DNA of 64,000 nt from Flavonifractor porci (GCF_037572415.1 NZ_JBBHLB010000014.1:1-64000), one strand, 5' to 3'; shown: positions 42,446 to 50,650, numbered from the stretch's first letter. A program made the numbers and translations. The notes: a model not told the origin generated them from the sequence alone.

Positions 42446-43138
42446 ATGGAGGCCAACATTCTGGTGGTGGACGACGAGCCCGAGATCGCCGATCTGGTGG
42501 AGGTCTATTTGCAGAGTGAGGGCTGCACCGTCTACAAGTGCAATACCGGCACCCAGGCCCTGGCGGTGGTGAACAGCCGGTCGGTGGACCTGGCCATCCT
42601 GGACGTGATGCTCCCCGACATCAGTGGTTTTGTCCTGTGCGGGGAGATCCGCAAGGACCACCATTTCCCGGTGCTTATGCTTACCGCCAAGGCGGAGGAT
42701 ATGGACAAGATCACCGGGCTCACCATTGGGGCGGACGACTATATCACAAAGCCCTTCAACCCCCTGGAACTGATGGCCCGGGTAAAGGCTCAACTGCGCC
42801 GCTATACCCGCTACAACGAGGCGGACAAGGGGGACAGCCGGGATATTCTGGACTTCAACGGACTGGTCATCAACCGCTCCACCCATGAGTGCACCCTGTA
42901 CGACAAGGAGCTGGGCCTCACCCCCATCGAGTTTGACATCCTGTGGATGCTGGCGGAAAACCGGGGTCAGGTCATCTCCGCTGAGCGGCTCTTTGAGAGC
43001 GTGTGGGGGGAGAAGTACCTGGACCGGAACAACACCGTCATGGTCCACATCCGCCGCCTGCGGGAGAAGATGGGGGAGCCGTCCCGAAACCCCAGATTTA
43101 TCAAAACGGTGTGGGGTGTAGGTTACAAGATCGACTAA
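42446..43138 (+). CDS. VanR-like OmpR-family response regulator
   Basis: A 230-residue regulator. The receiver domain (1-120) has acidic pair Asp9/Asp10, phospho-acceptor Asp53 and KPF. The winged-helix DNA-binding domain (130-230) ends WGVGYKID. Long stretches such as KITGLTIGADDYITKPF and LVINRSTHECTL match VanR proteins. No vanH/A/X genes are here. The second ATG (42446) is used because GGAGG is only one base from the first. Its last nine codons recur downstream at 43253-43279. Confidence 0.9.
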   Translation: MEANILVVDDEPEIADLVEVYLQSEGCTVYKCNTGTQALAVVNSRSVDLAILDVMLPDISGFVLCGEIRKDHHFPVLMLTAKAEDMDKITGLTIGADDYITKPFNPLELMARVKAQLRRYTRYNEADKGDSRDILDFNGLVINRSTHECTLYDKELGLTPIEFDILWMLAENRGQVISAERLFESVWGEKYLDRNNTVMVHIRRLREKMGEPSRNPRFIKTVWGVGYKID

Positions 43139-43279
43139 ATTTCCCGTCCCCTCGGAGAGCGGAGGGGGGGCCGCGGGGGGAACTGGTTCCCGCCCGCGAG
43201 CGCGGCTTGGCGCTCTGCGCCGGACTTCCCGCAGGAAGTCCCCGCGCTTGCATGGGGGGTAGGATATAAGATCGACTGA
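43112..43279 (+). repeat. Duplicated 3' end of the VanR-like gene around a cruciform insert
   Basis: The gene's last nine codons (WGVGYKID and stop, 43112-43138) recur at 43253-43279 with only synonymous changes: GGT to GGG, GGT to GGA, TAC to TAT, and TAA to TGA. The 114 bp between are palindrome-rich: a CCCCTC/GAGGGG hairpin, then a three-way junction closed by GCGAGCGCGG (about 43198) with CCGCGCTTGC (about 43241). That junction contains the arms GGCGC/GCGCC and GGACTTCC/GGAAGTCC. No coding capacity is seen. Confidence 0.65.
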
Positions 43280-43322
43280 ATCCTCCCGCCTGAAATTTTT
43301 TGAAAAAATTGCGAAAAAGCTG

Positions 43323-43351
43323 TTGACAAAATGGGACACTTCGGATATACT
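43323..43351 (+). promoter_or_regulatory. Strong promoter of the tRNA cluster
   Basis: A perfect TTGACA (43323-43328) and TATACT (43346-43351) are 17 bp apart, about 30 bp before tRNA-Met. An A/T hairpin (AATTTTTT G AAAAAATT, 43294-43310) precedes it. Confidence 0.75.
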
Positions 43352-43381
43352 ATCTCTTGACCTGTTCGTCCGGGTGCAAAT

Positions 43382-43458
43382 GGCGGCATAGCTCAGGTGG
43401 CTAGAGCATACGGTTCATACCCGTAGTGTCCCCGGTTCAAATCCAGGTGCCGCTACCA
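43382..43458 (+). tRNA. tRNA-Met (CAT), elongator type
   Basis: The cloverleaf folds with acceptor GGCGGCA/TGCCGCT, D-arm, anticodon stem TACGG/CCGTA around TTCATAC (anticodon CAT), a 5-base variable loop, T-loop TTCAAAT and encoded CCA. The T-stem CCCGG/CCAGG has a C-A mismatch in its middle pair, where CCGGG would be expected. Confidence 0.93.
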
Positions 43459-43460
43459 GA

Positions 43461-43490
43461 CCCAAAAGACGGCACGTGCCGTCTTTTGGG
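43461..43490 (+). terminator. Hairpin between tRNA-Met and tRNA-Glu
   Basis: CCCAAAAGACGGCAC and its exact complement form a 15-bp stem with no spacer, then GGTCCCTTTT. It may be a terminator or a processing signal between tRNAs. Confidence 0.5.
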
Positions 43491-43527
43491 GTCCCTTTTC
43501 CGAGCGTTCGGCCCGCTTGGGCAACAT

Positions 43528-43602
43528 GGCCCGTTGGTCAAGTGGTTAAGACACCGCCCTTTCACGGCGGTAACACGAGTTCGAGTCTCGTACGGGTCAC
43601 CA
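43528..43602 (+). tRNA. tRNA-Glu (TTC)
   Basis: The cloverleaf has acceptor GGCCCGT/ACGGGTC, anticodon stem CCGCC/GGCGG around CTTTCAC (anticodon TTC), T-arm ACGAG/CTCGT and encoded CCA. Confidence 0.96.
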
Positions 43603-43606
43603 ATAT

Positions 43607-43682
43607 GGAGGCGTAGCTCAGCCGGTAGAGCACTTGCTTCACACGCAAGGGGTCACAGATTCGAGTTCTGTCGTCTCCACCA
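43607..43682 (+). tRNA. tRNA-Val (CAC)
   Basis: The cloverleaf has acceptor GGAGGCG/CGTCTCC, anticodon stem CTTGC/GCAAG around TTCACAC (anticodon CAC, reading GTG), T-arm ACAGA/TCTGT and encoded CCA. It is only 4 bp after tRNA-Glu, so the two are co-transcribed. Confidence 0.95.
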
Positions 43683-43684
43683 TT

Positions 43685-43716
43685 AAAAAGGACATCCGAT
43701 AGGATGTCCTTTTTTC
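43685..43716 (+). terminator. Terminator of the tRNA cluster
   Basis: AAAAAGGACATCC pairs with GGATGTCCTTTTTT. The following 43717-43943 is AT-rich with one further hairpin (ACTGCA/TGCAGT at about 43777) and no gene. Confidence 0.9.
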
Positions 43717-43943
43717 TTTGCTTTGAAGGGCAAAAGAGGGCCTGTTTGGCGCTCAGAATAACAGAAGGGGACATACTGCAGCAAAATGCAGTACGTCCTT
43801 TTGATTTATCTGAAGAATGGATGCAGCGGAGCCCCTCATAAAAATGGACCAAATTTGGATAAGCGGAAAATATTGCATTGGAATATATTGTGTATAAAAG
43901 AATAAAGTGATATATTGGAAATTACGGCCATGCCGGGCAGCCG

Positions 43944-44150
43944 TCAATCTTCATCCGGGATGTATTCCAAAATATCCTCCACCCGACAGTCCAGGATCTC
44001 GCACAGTGTGTTCAGCGTGGTGGTGGTAATGGCCTTCCCGTGCTTCATGCGGTGGATGGTGTTGGCGGTAACACCCTGCTTATAGATTAGATAATATTCG
44101 GTAATGCCTTTGCGGTACAGAGTCTGATAAAACGGACTGTAGCTGATCAT
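43944..44150 (-). CDS. Small XRE-family helix-turn-helix regulator
   Basis: A 68-residue Cro/CI-type DNA-binding protein of the YozG-like group. The helix-turn-helix lies around GVTANTIHRMKHGKAITTTTLNTLCEILDC, ending with the usual VEDILEYIPDED tail. It is transcribed divergently from the SLH protein gene and is close to that gene's promoter. A role in controlling itself or the SLH gene is plausible. Codon use is AT-richer than in the neighbouring core genes. Confidence 0.85.
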   Translation of the reverse strand: MISYSPFYQTLYRKGITEYYLIYKQGVTANTIHRMKHGKAITTTTLNTLCEILDCRVEDILEYIPDED

Positions 44151-44187
44151 AGTGTATCACCCATAACAGGCTATCATGCTCTATATC

Positions 44188-44216
44188 TTGACTATACCCT
44201 ATTTGTAGAGTATAAT
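44188..44216 (+). promoter_or_regulatory. Promoter of the SLH protein gene
   Basis: TTGACT and a perfect TATAAT (44211-44216) are 17 bp apart. The A/T-rich spacer lies next to the divergent XRE gene. Confidence 0.75.
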
Positions 44217-44275
44217 GCCTGCGTGGATAAATTTCCCTGGCGCAGCACATCCCAAAACAACAAGGAGTGAAAGAG

Positions 44276-46933
44276 ATGAAGAAGAGAAAAATCCTGTCCT
44301 CTGTGCTGGCTGCATCTATGGTGCTTTCTATGGTGCCTGTAACAGCTTTGGCTGTGGATGGGGACGATGGTTCCCAGGTCCAGGAGGTCAGCATTGACAC
44401 TGCCGCTGAACTGGCCCAGGCCATTGCCGGCCAGCAGGACGGCCAGGTCTGGAAGCTTGCGGAGGGTGCCTACAACCTGACTGAGGCGGACCTTGCCCTG
44501 TACGCAAACAAGGACTGCGGTGGCCAGACCGGCTGGTATTTCCCGCTGACTGCAAATAACCTCACCATTATTGGCGAGGGTGATGTGACCATCACCAGTG
44601 ATGTGAAGAGTCCCAACGCCAACTGGGCCACCCAGGACTTTGTGTCTGTCTGGGGCAACGACATTACCATCGATAATGTGGATATCCTCTCCAAGGACAC
44701 CCAGAATAAGGCCATTGAAGTCATGGGCCAGGACTTTACGCTGAAGAATTCTGAGATGAAGAGGGTCAACGAGTGGGGCAGCGGCTCCATTATCTTCAAT
44801 TCCCAGGCAGAGGGCGGCGACATTGGTACGGCTACCCTTGAAAACGTGAAGCTGTACTCCTGGATCTCTACCAACTACTCCAAGACCGGCACGCTGAACA
44901 CCAGCAATGTGACCGTCGACTTTACCGACAACAGCTATGCCGGCTATACAGATCCTAGTCATCCCGAATGGGGTTACGGTTGGTGTCCTGGTATTTTCAA
45001 CCACAAGAGCAATGTTACGGTCAACAATGACAACCTGACTCTGCTTGTGGATGACAAGATCAATCTGGCCGGTCAGGTGCTCAACACCAACACCCAGCCG
45101 AATACGACGGTCGTACTCAAGGAAGGTACCTACGACGGCAATATCACCATTGACAAGTCTGTTATCCTCAAGGGCGCCAACGCCGGTGTGGGCGGTACTT
45201 CTGAGGCGCGCGGCAATGAGAGCGTAATCACCGGCAAGATCAATGTTGTCGGTCAAGACCTGGATGTCGTGCTTGATGGCCTGAAGTTTACCGAGGCTGG
45301 CTGCATTACCTCTGCCAACAATAATGCGGGCACTGATCTGACGGTCCAGAACTGTGTGGCCGATGGCCTGACCAATACCTTTGTTTACACCAGCGGAGCG
45401 GACGACGCCCGCATGGGAAAGATCACCGTTCAGGATAATAAAGTAACCAACATTACCGGTAGCAATCTGTCCGCCTGTAATCTGTGGAATGCCAGTGAGC
45501 ACGAGATTACCGGCAACTACGTGGAAAATATCAATTTCCATGCCTTTAATCTGGACAGCACCATTGGTAATGTCCTCTTTGAAAACAACACCATCAAGAA
45601 TACCGGCAAGGGCGGCATCCAGCTGGCCAACTATACCACCGGTGAGTCTGTGATTATCCGTGGCAACACCTTTGAGAATGTGGCCAATCAGCCGTATTAT
45701 AACGATGATGAAGCTGAGGGCCTGAACTATGCCGCTATCCGTGTATATTCTTCGGGTGAGAATACCGATAAGGGCATTACGGCAAATATCGACATTACGG
45801 AGAACAGCTTTGTTGGCAATCCTATTTCTATCTGGGTTACCAGCCGGAAGACGGTTGATAGTGCCGTTGAATACTTTGATGTGAATGTTGAGGCCCACAA
45901 GAATAAGTTCGAGATGACCGAAAACTCCATCTATGCCATGTATGTAGGTGTTGCCAATGGTGTGGATGCCTCGGAGAATTACTGGGGAAGCGCTGATCCT
46001 CAGTTTGGAAAACTTGTGTATACGGTGGAAGGTGCAGAAGGCAATGTGACTACTGAGCCTTACTATGTAGCCGAGACGATGCGTCCCGAGGACCTGAACA
46101 CTTACAGTTCCGGTTCCACCTCCTATGCCATCACCGTGGACAAGACCGACAACGGCACCGTGATCTCCAGCCGTACCCGTTCCTCCAAGGGCCTCACTGT
46201 CACCCTGACCGTGAAGCCTAACGAGGGCTACAAGCTGGACACCCTCGCCGTTACCGATAAGAACGGCAGCGAGGTCAAACTCACCGACAAGGGCGACGGC
46301 AAGTACACCTTCACCATGCCTGGCTCCGCCGTTACCGTGAAGGCTTCCTTCACCAGGGACGACGCTCCCGTGAACACCGGTCTGCCCTTCACCGACGTGA
46401 AGGCCGACGACTGGTTCTATGAGGCTGTGAAGTACGTCTATGACAACAAGCTGATGGATGGTACTTCCGCCACCACCTTTGCCCCCCTCATGACCACCAA
46501 CCGTGCCATGATCGTCACCATCCTGTGGCGTCTGGAGGGCCAGCCCAAGACCGACGCCACCCTGTCCTTTACCGACGTGGAGAGCGGCGTGTGGTACACC
46601 GACGCTGTGAACTGGGCCACCTCCAAGGGTATCGTCAAGGGCTACAGCGACACCGTGTTTGCCCCCAACGACACCGTGACTCGTGAGCAGCTGGCCACCA
46701 TCCTGTGCCGCTATGCCGAGTACAAGGAGTACGATGTGACCGCCAAGGGCGATCTGACCACCTTTGCCGACGGCAGTACCGTGTCTGCCTGGGCGGCTGA
46801 CGGTATGACCTGGGCGGCTGGCGCCCAGCTGATTACCGGCAAGGACGGCGGCAAGCTGGATCCCACCGGCACCGCCACCCGCGCTGAGGTTGCCACCATC
46901 CTCATGCGCTTTGTGGAGAGCGTCAGCAAGTAA
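44276..46933 (+). CDS. Secreted beta-helix protein with three SLH domains
   Basis: An 885-residue surface protein. A signal peptide (1-28, ending TALA) is followed by a right-handed beta-helix region (about 50-610) with repeated N-x-(I/V)-(T/E)-x-N motifs of the parallel-beta/pectate-lyase fold. A bacterial-repeat domain (about 615-695, YAITVDKTDNGTV to VKASF) comes next, then three S-layer homology domains from about 702 (FTDVKADDWFYEAVKYV, FTDVESGVWYTDAVNWA, FADGSTVSAWAADGMTWA). The SLH part would bind secondary cell-wall polymer. The first two thirds have more AT-rich third positions than the GC-rich SLH end, suggesting domain shuffling. Confidence 0.9.
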   Translation: MKKRKILSSVLAASMVLSMVPVTALAVDGDDGSQVQEVSIDTAAELAQAIAGQQDGQVWKLAEGAYNLTEADLALYANKDCGGQTGWYFPLTANNLTIIGEGDVTITSDVKSPNANWATQDFVSVWGNDITIDNVDILSKDTQNKAIEVMGQDFTLKNSEMKRVNEWGSGSIIFNSQAEGGDIGTATLENVKLYSWISTNYSKTGTLNTSNVTVDFTDNSYAGYTDPSHPEWGYGWCPGIFNHKSNVTVNNDNLTLLVDDKINLAGQVLNTNTQPNTTVVLKEGTYDGNITIDKSVILKGANAGVGGTSEARGNESVITGKINVVGQDLDVVLDGLKFTEAGCITSANNNAGTDLTVQNCVADGLTNTFVYTSGADDARMGKITVQDNKVTNITGSNLSACNLWNASEHEITGNYVENINFHAFNLDSTIGNVLFENNTIKNTGKGGIQLANYTTGESVIIRGNTFENVANQPYYNDDEAEGLNYAAIRVYSSGENTDKGITANIDITENSFVGNPISIWVTSRKTVDSAVEYFDVNVEAHKNKFEMTENSIYAMYVGVANGVDASENYWGSADPQFGKLVYTVEGAEGNVTTEPYYVAETMRPEDLNTYSSGSTSYAITVDKTDNGTVISSRTRSSKGLTVTLTVKPNEGYKLDTLAVTDKNGSEVKLTDKGDGKYTFTMPGSAVTVKASFTRDDAPVNTGLPFTDVKADDWFYEAVKYVYDNKLMDGTSATTFAPLMTTNRAMIVTILWRLEGQPKTDATLSFTDVESGVWYTDAVNWATSKGIVKGYSDTVFAPNDTVTREQLATILCRYAEYKEYDVTAKGDLTTFADGSTVSAWAADGMTWAAGAQLITGKDGGKLDPTGTATRAEVATILMRFVESVSK

Positions 46934-46940
46934 AGACACA

Positions 46941-46970
46941 AAAAACGGCCGCCTTCGGGCGGCCGTTTTT
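46941..46970 (+). terminator. Terminator of the SLH protein gene
   Basis: AAAAACGGCCGCC pairs with GGGCGGCCGTTTTT around TTC, with five T residues. Confidence 0.85.
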
Positions 46971-46992
46971 CCTTTTTGGGGGAGAACCCGGC

Positions 46993-47022
46993 TTGACAAA
47001 GCAGGGATGCTCATGCTATAAA
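46993..47022 (+). promoter_or_regulatory. Promoter of the pflA-pflB operon
   Basis: A perfect TTGACA (46993-46998) and TATAAA (47017-47022) are 18 bp apart. Transcription would start just before the riboswitch. Confidence 0.65.
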
Positions 47023-47025
47023 AAT

Positions 47026-47124
47026 AGTATCATATGACTGACGGATAATGTGGAGCCTACCACATGGAGTATGATAGTAAAAAGCCGACCGTCTGGGCGA
47101 GAAAAGCCCGGACTGTCGGCTTTT
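47026..47124 (+). ncRNA. ZTP/ZMP riboswitch (pfl motif) with terminator platform
   Basis: The leader shows the conserved parts of the pfl motif in order: ATATGACTGACGGA, a TGTGG/CCACA hairpin followed by TGGAGTAT, an AT-rich linker, and CCGACCGTCTGGGC, whose GTC pairs back with GAC of the first segment. This is almost the textbook ZTP aptamer. The 3' aptamer strand GCCGACCGTCTGGGC is itself the first arm of a terminator with GCCCGGACTGTCGGC and TTTTCTTT (47079-47124). Ligand binding would hold the aptamer and block termination, an ON switch for pflA-pflB when ZTP signals folate shortage. The ligand and switching direction follow the known class. Confidence 0.92.
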
Positions 47125-47153
47125 CTTTCTGCAAAAAGGAGGTATGGTTCCCT

Positions 47154-47876
47154 ATGACACAGGGGAGGGTCCACTCCCTGGAATCCATGGGGCTGGTGGA
47201 CGGCCCCGGCATCCGCACGGTGGTCTTTTTGCAGGGATGCGCCCTGCGCTGTCGCTACTGTCACAACCCGGATACCTGGGCGGCGGAAGGGACGGCAGAG
47301 ACGGTCACGCCCCGGCAGCTGGTGGAGCGGCTGGTCCGCTTCAAGCCCTATTACGGCAGCACCGGCGGAGTCACCTTCTCCGGCGGGGAGCCTCTGCTCC
47401 AGCCGGAGTTTCTGGCCCAGTGCCTGGCGCTGTGCCATGAGGCTGGCATCCACACCTGCCTGGACACGGCGGGGTGCGGTCTGGGGGAGTATGAGGCCAT
47501 CCTGGCCCACACCGACCTGATCCTGCTGGACGTGAAGCACTACACCCCGGAAGGCTGGCGGCAGGTCACCGGCGGCTCCATGGCGGCCTTTGACTGTTTT
47601 CTGGAGCAGGCCCAGCAGGCTGCCGTTCCCCTCTGGGTCCGCCATGTGGTGGTGCCCGGTCTCACCGACGGGGAGGAACACCTTGCCGGGCTGGAGGCCT
47701 ATCTGAAGGGGGTGAAGCACATCCGGCGGGCGGAGCTGCTGCCCTACCACACCCTGGGGGTCCACAAGTACGCGTCCCTGGGCCTGCCCTATCCTCTGGA
47801 GGGGGTGCCCCCCATGGAGGGTGGGGTTCTGGAGCAATGGAACAAACGCCTGAACCGCACCTGCGTTCAGGCCTGA
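47154..47876 (+). CDS. pflA: Pyruvate formate-lyase activating enzyme
   Basis: A 240-residue radical SAM enzyme that installs the glycyl radical in PflB. The cluster motif CALRCRYC (Cys29, Cys33, Cys36), GGVTFSGGEPLLQPEF and the DVKH region are present. GGAGG lies 10 bases before the ATG. It lies directly downstream of the ZTP riboswitch terminator and 16 bp before pflB, so both are under riboswitch control. It needs reduced flavodoxin or ferredoxin, not encoded here. Confidence 0.93.
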   Translation: MTQGRVHSLESMGLVDGPGIRTVVFLQGCALRCRYCHNPDTWAAEGTAETVTPRQLVERLVRFKPYYGSTGGVTFSGGEPLLQPEFLAQCLALCHEAGIHTCLDTAGCGLGEYEAILAHTDLILLDVKHYTPEGWRQVTGGSMAAFDCFLEQAQQAAVPLWVRHVVVPGLTDGEEHLAGLEAYLKGVKHIRRAELLPYHTLGVHKYASLGLPYPLEGVPPMEGGVLEQWNKRLNRTCVQA

Positions 47877-47892
47877 GAAAAGGAGTCGTCAT

Positions 47893-50136
47893 ATGAGCAT
47901 TGATGTAAATTGCACCGCCTGGCAGGGGTTTCGCACCGGCGAGTGGCGGCATTTGGTGAACGTCCGTAATTTTATCCAGAAGAATTACACTTCGTATTCG
48001 GGAAATGGGGATTTTCTGGCCCCTGTTTCCACAAAAACGGCGGCAGTGTGGAAAAAAGCTGAGGCCCTCATCATTGAGGAGGTGAAGAAGGGGATCATTG
48101 ATGTGGAGACAAACGCTGTCTCCGGCATCGACAACTTCGCCCCCGGTTACATCGATCAGGAGAACGAGGTCATTGTGGGTCTCCAGACCGACGCGCCCCT
48201 CAAGCGCATCGTCAACCCCTTCGGCGGCATCCGCAACGCCACCTCCGCCCTGGAGCAGTACGGCTACCAGCTTGACCCGGAGATCGAGCGCCACTTCCGG
48301 CTCTACCGCAAGACCCACAACGAGGGCGTGTTCGACGCCTACCCCCAGCGTACCCGTCTGGCCCGGACGGCGGGGTTGCTCACCGGCCTGCCCGACGCCT
48401 ACGGCCGGGGCCGCATCGTGGGCGACTACCGCCGTGTGCCCCTGTACGGCACCGACTTCCTCATTGAGGAGAAGCAGGCCGACCTGGATCGCATCGACGG
48501 CCCCATGACCGACGAGCGCATCCGCCTGCGGGAGGAGGTCCAGATGCAGATCCGGGCCCTGGAGGAGATGGCCCGTATGGCGGCCAGATACGGCTGCGAC
48601 ATCACCCGCCCGGCGGAAAACGCCCACGAGGCGGTGCAGAACCTGTATATGGCCTACCTGGCGGGCATCAAGGAGAACAACGGCGCTGCCACCTCTCTGG
48701 GCCGGGTGTCCACCTTCCTGGATATCTACATCCAGCGGGACCTGGACAACGGCGTGCTGGATGAGCAGGGGGCACAGGAGCTGATCGACCAGTTTGTTAT
48801 CAAGCTGCGGCTGGTGCGCCACCTGCGTACCCCGGAGTACAACGAGCTCTTCGGCGGCGACCCCACCTGGGTCACCGAGTCCATCGGCGGCATGGGGGTG
48901 GACGGCCGCACCCTGGTGACGAAAAACTCCTTCCGAATGCTCCACACCCTCACCAACCTGGGCACCGCCCCCGAGCCCAACCTGACGGTGCTGTGGAGCC
49001 CCCACCTGCCTCAGGGCTTCAAGGACTACTGCGCCAAAATGAGCATCGACACCGACTCCATCCAGTACGAGAGCGACGAGCTCATGCGGCCCATGTATGG
49101 CGACGACTACTGCATCGCCTGCTGCGTCTCCGCCATGGCGGTGGGCAAGCAGATGCAGTTCTTCGGGGCCCGGGCCAACCTGGCCAAAAGCCTGCTGTAT
49201 GCCATCAACGGCGGCGTGGACGAGAAGAAGGGCATCAAAGTGGTACCCGACATCCAGCTGGACACCGACCAGGTGCTGGACTACCCCAAGGTGCTGGGCA
49301 ACTACAAAAAGGTGCTGTCCTATGTGGCGGAGCTCTATGTGGACACCATCAACATCATCCACTATATGCACGACAAGTACGCCTACGAAAGCAGCCAGAT
49401 GGCCCTCCACGACACCCTGGTGGAGCGGCTGGCCGCCTTCGGCGTGGCGGGCCTGTCCATCGCCGCCGACTCCCTGTCCGCCATCAAGTTCGCCAAGGTG
49501 CGCCCCATCCGCAATGAAAACGGCATCGCCGTGGACTTTGCAGTGGAGGGAGACTTCCCCAAGTACGGCAACGACGACGACCGGGTGGACGACATCGCCG
49601 TGGAGCTGGTGTCCTACTTCTCCGCCGAACTGAAAAAGCACCCCCTGTATCGGAACGCCATCCATACCCTGTCCGCCCTCACCATCACCTCCAACGTGAT
49701 GTACGGCAAAAAGACGGGGGCCACCCCCGACGGCCGGAAGGCGGGGGAGCCCTTCGCCCCCGGCGCCAACCCCATGCACGGCCGGGACAAGAGCGGCGCT
49801 CTGGCCTCCCTCAACTCGGTGGCCAAGATCCCCTACCGGGCGGTGTGCCAGGACGGCGTGTCCAACACCTTCTCCATCGTACCCTCCGCCCTGGGCAAGA
49901 GCGAGGGCGAGCGGGTGGACAACCTGGTGCACATTCTGGACGGTTACTTCCTCCAGGGGGCCCACCATCTCAACGTCAACGTCATGAACCGGCAGCTGCT
50001 GGTGGACGCCATGGAGCATCCCGAGCAGTACCCCACCCTCACCATCCGGGTGTCGGGCTACGCGGTGAATTTCTCCCGCCTGAGCCGGGAGCAGCAGCTG
50101 GAGGTCATCAAGCGGACCTTCCACGAGCAGATGTAA
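47893..50136 (+). CDS. pflB: Formate acetyltransferase (pyruvate formate-lyase)
   Basis: A 747-residue glycyl-radical enzyme converting pyruvate and CoA to acetyl-CoA and formate. The two active-site cysteines are Cys410 and Cys411 (in CIACCVSAM), and the radical glycine is Gly722 in RVSGYAVNF near the C-terminus. Length and end (VIKRTFHEQM) match PflB rather than glycerol dehydratase-type relatives. AAAGGAG precedes the start. Its product formate feeds one-carbon metabolism, which fits control by the ZTP riboswitch. Confidence 0.96.
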   Translation: MSIDVNCTAWQGFRTGEWRHLVNVRNFIQKNYTSYSGNGDFLAPVSTKTAAVWKKAEALIIEEVKKGIIDVETNAVSGIDNFAPGYIDQENEVIVGLQTDAPLKRIVNPFGGIRNATSALEQYGYQLDPEIERHFRLYRKTHNEGVFDAYPQRTRLARTAGLLTGLPDAYGRGRIVGDYRRVPLYGTDFLIEEKQADLDRIDGPMTDERIRLREEVQMQIRALEEMARMAARYGCDITRPAENAHEAVQNLYMAYLAGIKENNGAATSLGRVSTFLDIYIQRDLDNGVLDEQGAQELIDQFVIKLRLVRHLRTPEYNELFGGDPTWVTESIGGMGVDGRTLVTKNSFRMLHTLTNLGTAPEPNLTVLWSPHLPQGFKDYCAKMSIDTDSIQYESDELMRPMYGDDYCIACCVSAMAVGKQMQFFGARANLAKSLLYAINGGVDEKKGIKVVPDIQLDTDQVLDYPKVLGNYKKVLSYVAELYVDTINIIHYMHDKYAYESSQMALHDTLVERLAAFGVAGLSIAADSLSAIKFAKVRPIRNENGIAVDFAVEGDFPKYGNDDDRVDDIAVELVSYFSAELKKHPLYRNAIHTLSALTITSNVMYGKKTGATPDGRKAGEPFAPGANPMHGRDKSGALASLNSVAKIPYRAVCQDGVSNTFSIVPSALGKSEGERVDNLVHILDGYFLQGAHHLNVNVMNRQLLVDAMEHPEQYPTLTIRVSGYAVNFSRLSREQQLEVIKRTFHEQM

Positions 50137-50144
50137 AAAGGGCA

Positions 50145-50178
50145 TAAAAAACCGCCCTGCCGAAGCAGGGCGGTTTTT
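50145..50178. terminator. Bidirectional terminator after pflB
   Basis: AAAAAACCGCCCTGC pairs with GCAGGGCGGTTTTT around CGAA, with U-runs on both strands. It also ends the convergent P-loop gene. Confidence 0.9.
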
Positions 50179-50184
50179 CGTTCG

Positions 50185-50598
50185 TTAGAAGTACTTCTTG
50201 ATGCCTTCGGTAGCCAGAGACTCGTCAGCGCTGATGGTGACGGTGAACTTGATGTTGTTCTTCTCGGAGAAGCTGTTCAGCCAATCCAGGAACTCTTCCA
50301 CAGAGTGGTCAGTAACATCGGTGGTCACAATCTTGGTCAGGCTGTCGATGAACACATGGGTAATATCGTAGTTGCCGGCATAGAGGCCGCTGATGAAGCC
50401 CTTCATAAAGTCGAAGTTGCAGACATCAAAGTGGCTGGCCTCAACCAGGCGAATTTTATAGTGAATGTCATAGGTCAGCTTGGGGCCGCGCTCAATGCAA
50501 ACGACGTTGCCGTTCTCGCTGTGAACAGCGGAGTTAATGAGCTCGATCATCTGCTTGGTCTTGCCGGTGCCCTTGACCCCCATGATCACTCTCACCAT
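50185..50598 (-). CDS. Small P-loop ATPase-like protein
   Basis: A 137-residue protein starting VRVIMGVKGTGKT, a Walker A motif at residues 7-14, with a Walker B-like THVFIDSL segment near residue 85. It is too short for a full AAA or kinase domain and resembles the small uncharacterised ATP-binding proteins of Clostridia. Function unknown. The ATG at 50598 follows GGAGTG. Codons are milder in GC than in its neighbours. Confidence 0.7.
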   Translation of the reverse strand: MVRVIMGVKGTGKTKQMIELINSAVHSENGNVVCIERGPKLTYDIHYKIRLVEASHFDVCNFDFMKGFISGLYAGNYDITHVFIDSLTKIVTTDVTDHSVEEFLDWLNSFSEKNNIKFTVTISADESLATEGIKKYF

Positions 50599-50650
50599 AG
50601 TTATCACTCCTTACTTTGTAACGCCGGGACCACCCCGGCCTGGTGCATTT

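Noticed and set aside
39575..43138. Vancomycin-resistance operon
   Set aside because: Only VanR/VanS-like regulators are present; there is no ligase, dehydrogenase or dipeptidase gene in the neighbourhood.
43562..43852. A 96-codon minus-strand frame containing DRTRICDPLRVKQVLYRLSYAS
   Set aside because: It is the antisense translation of tRNA-Val and tRNA-Glu, a well-known false protein in databases.
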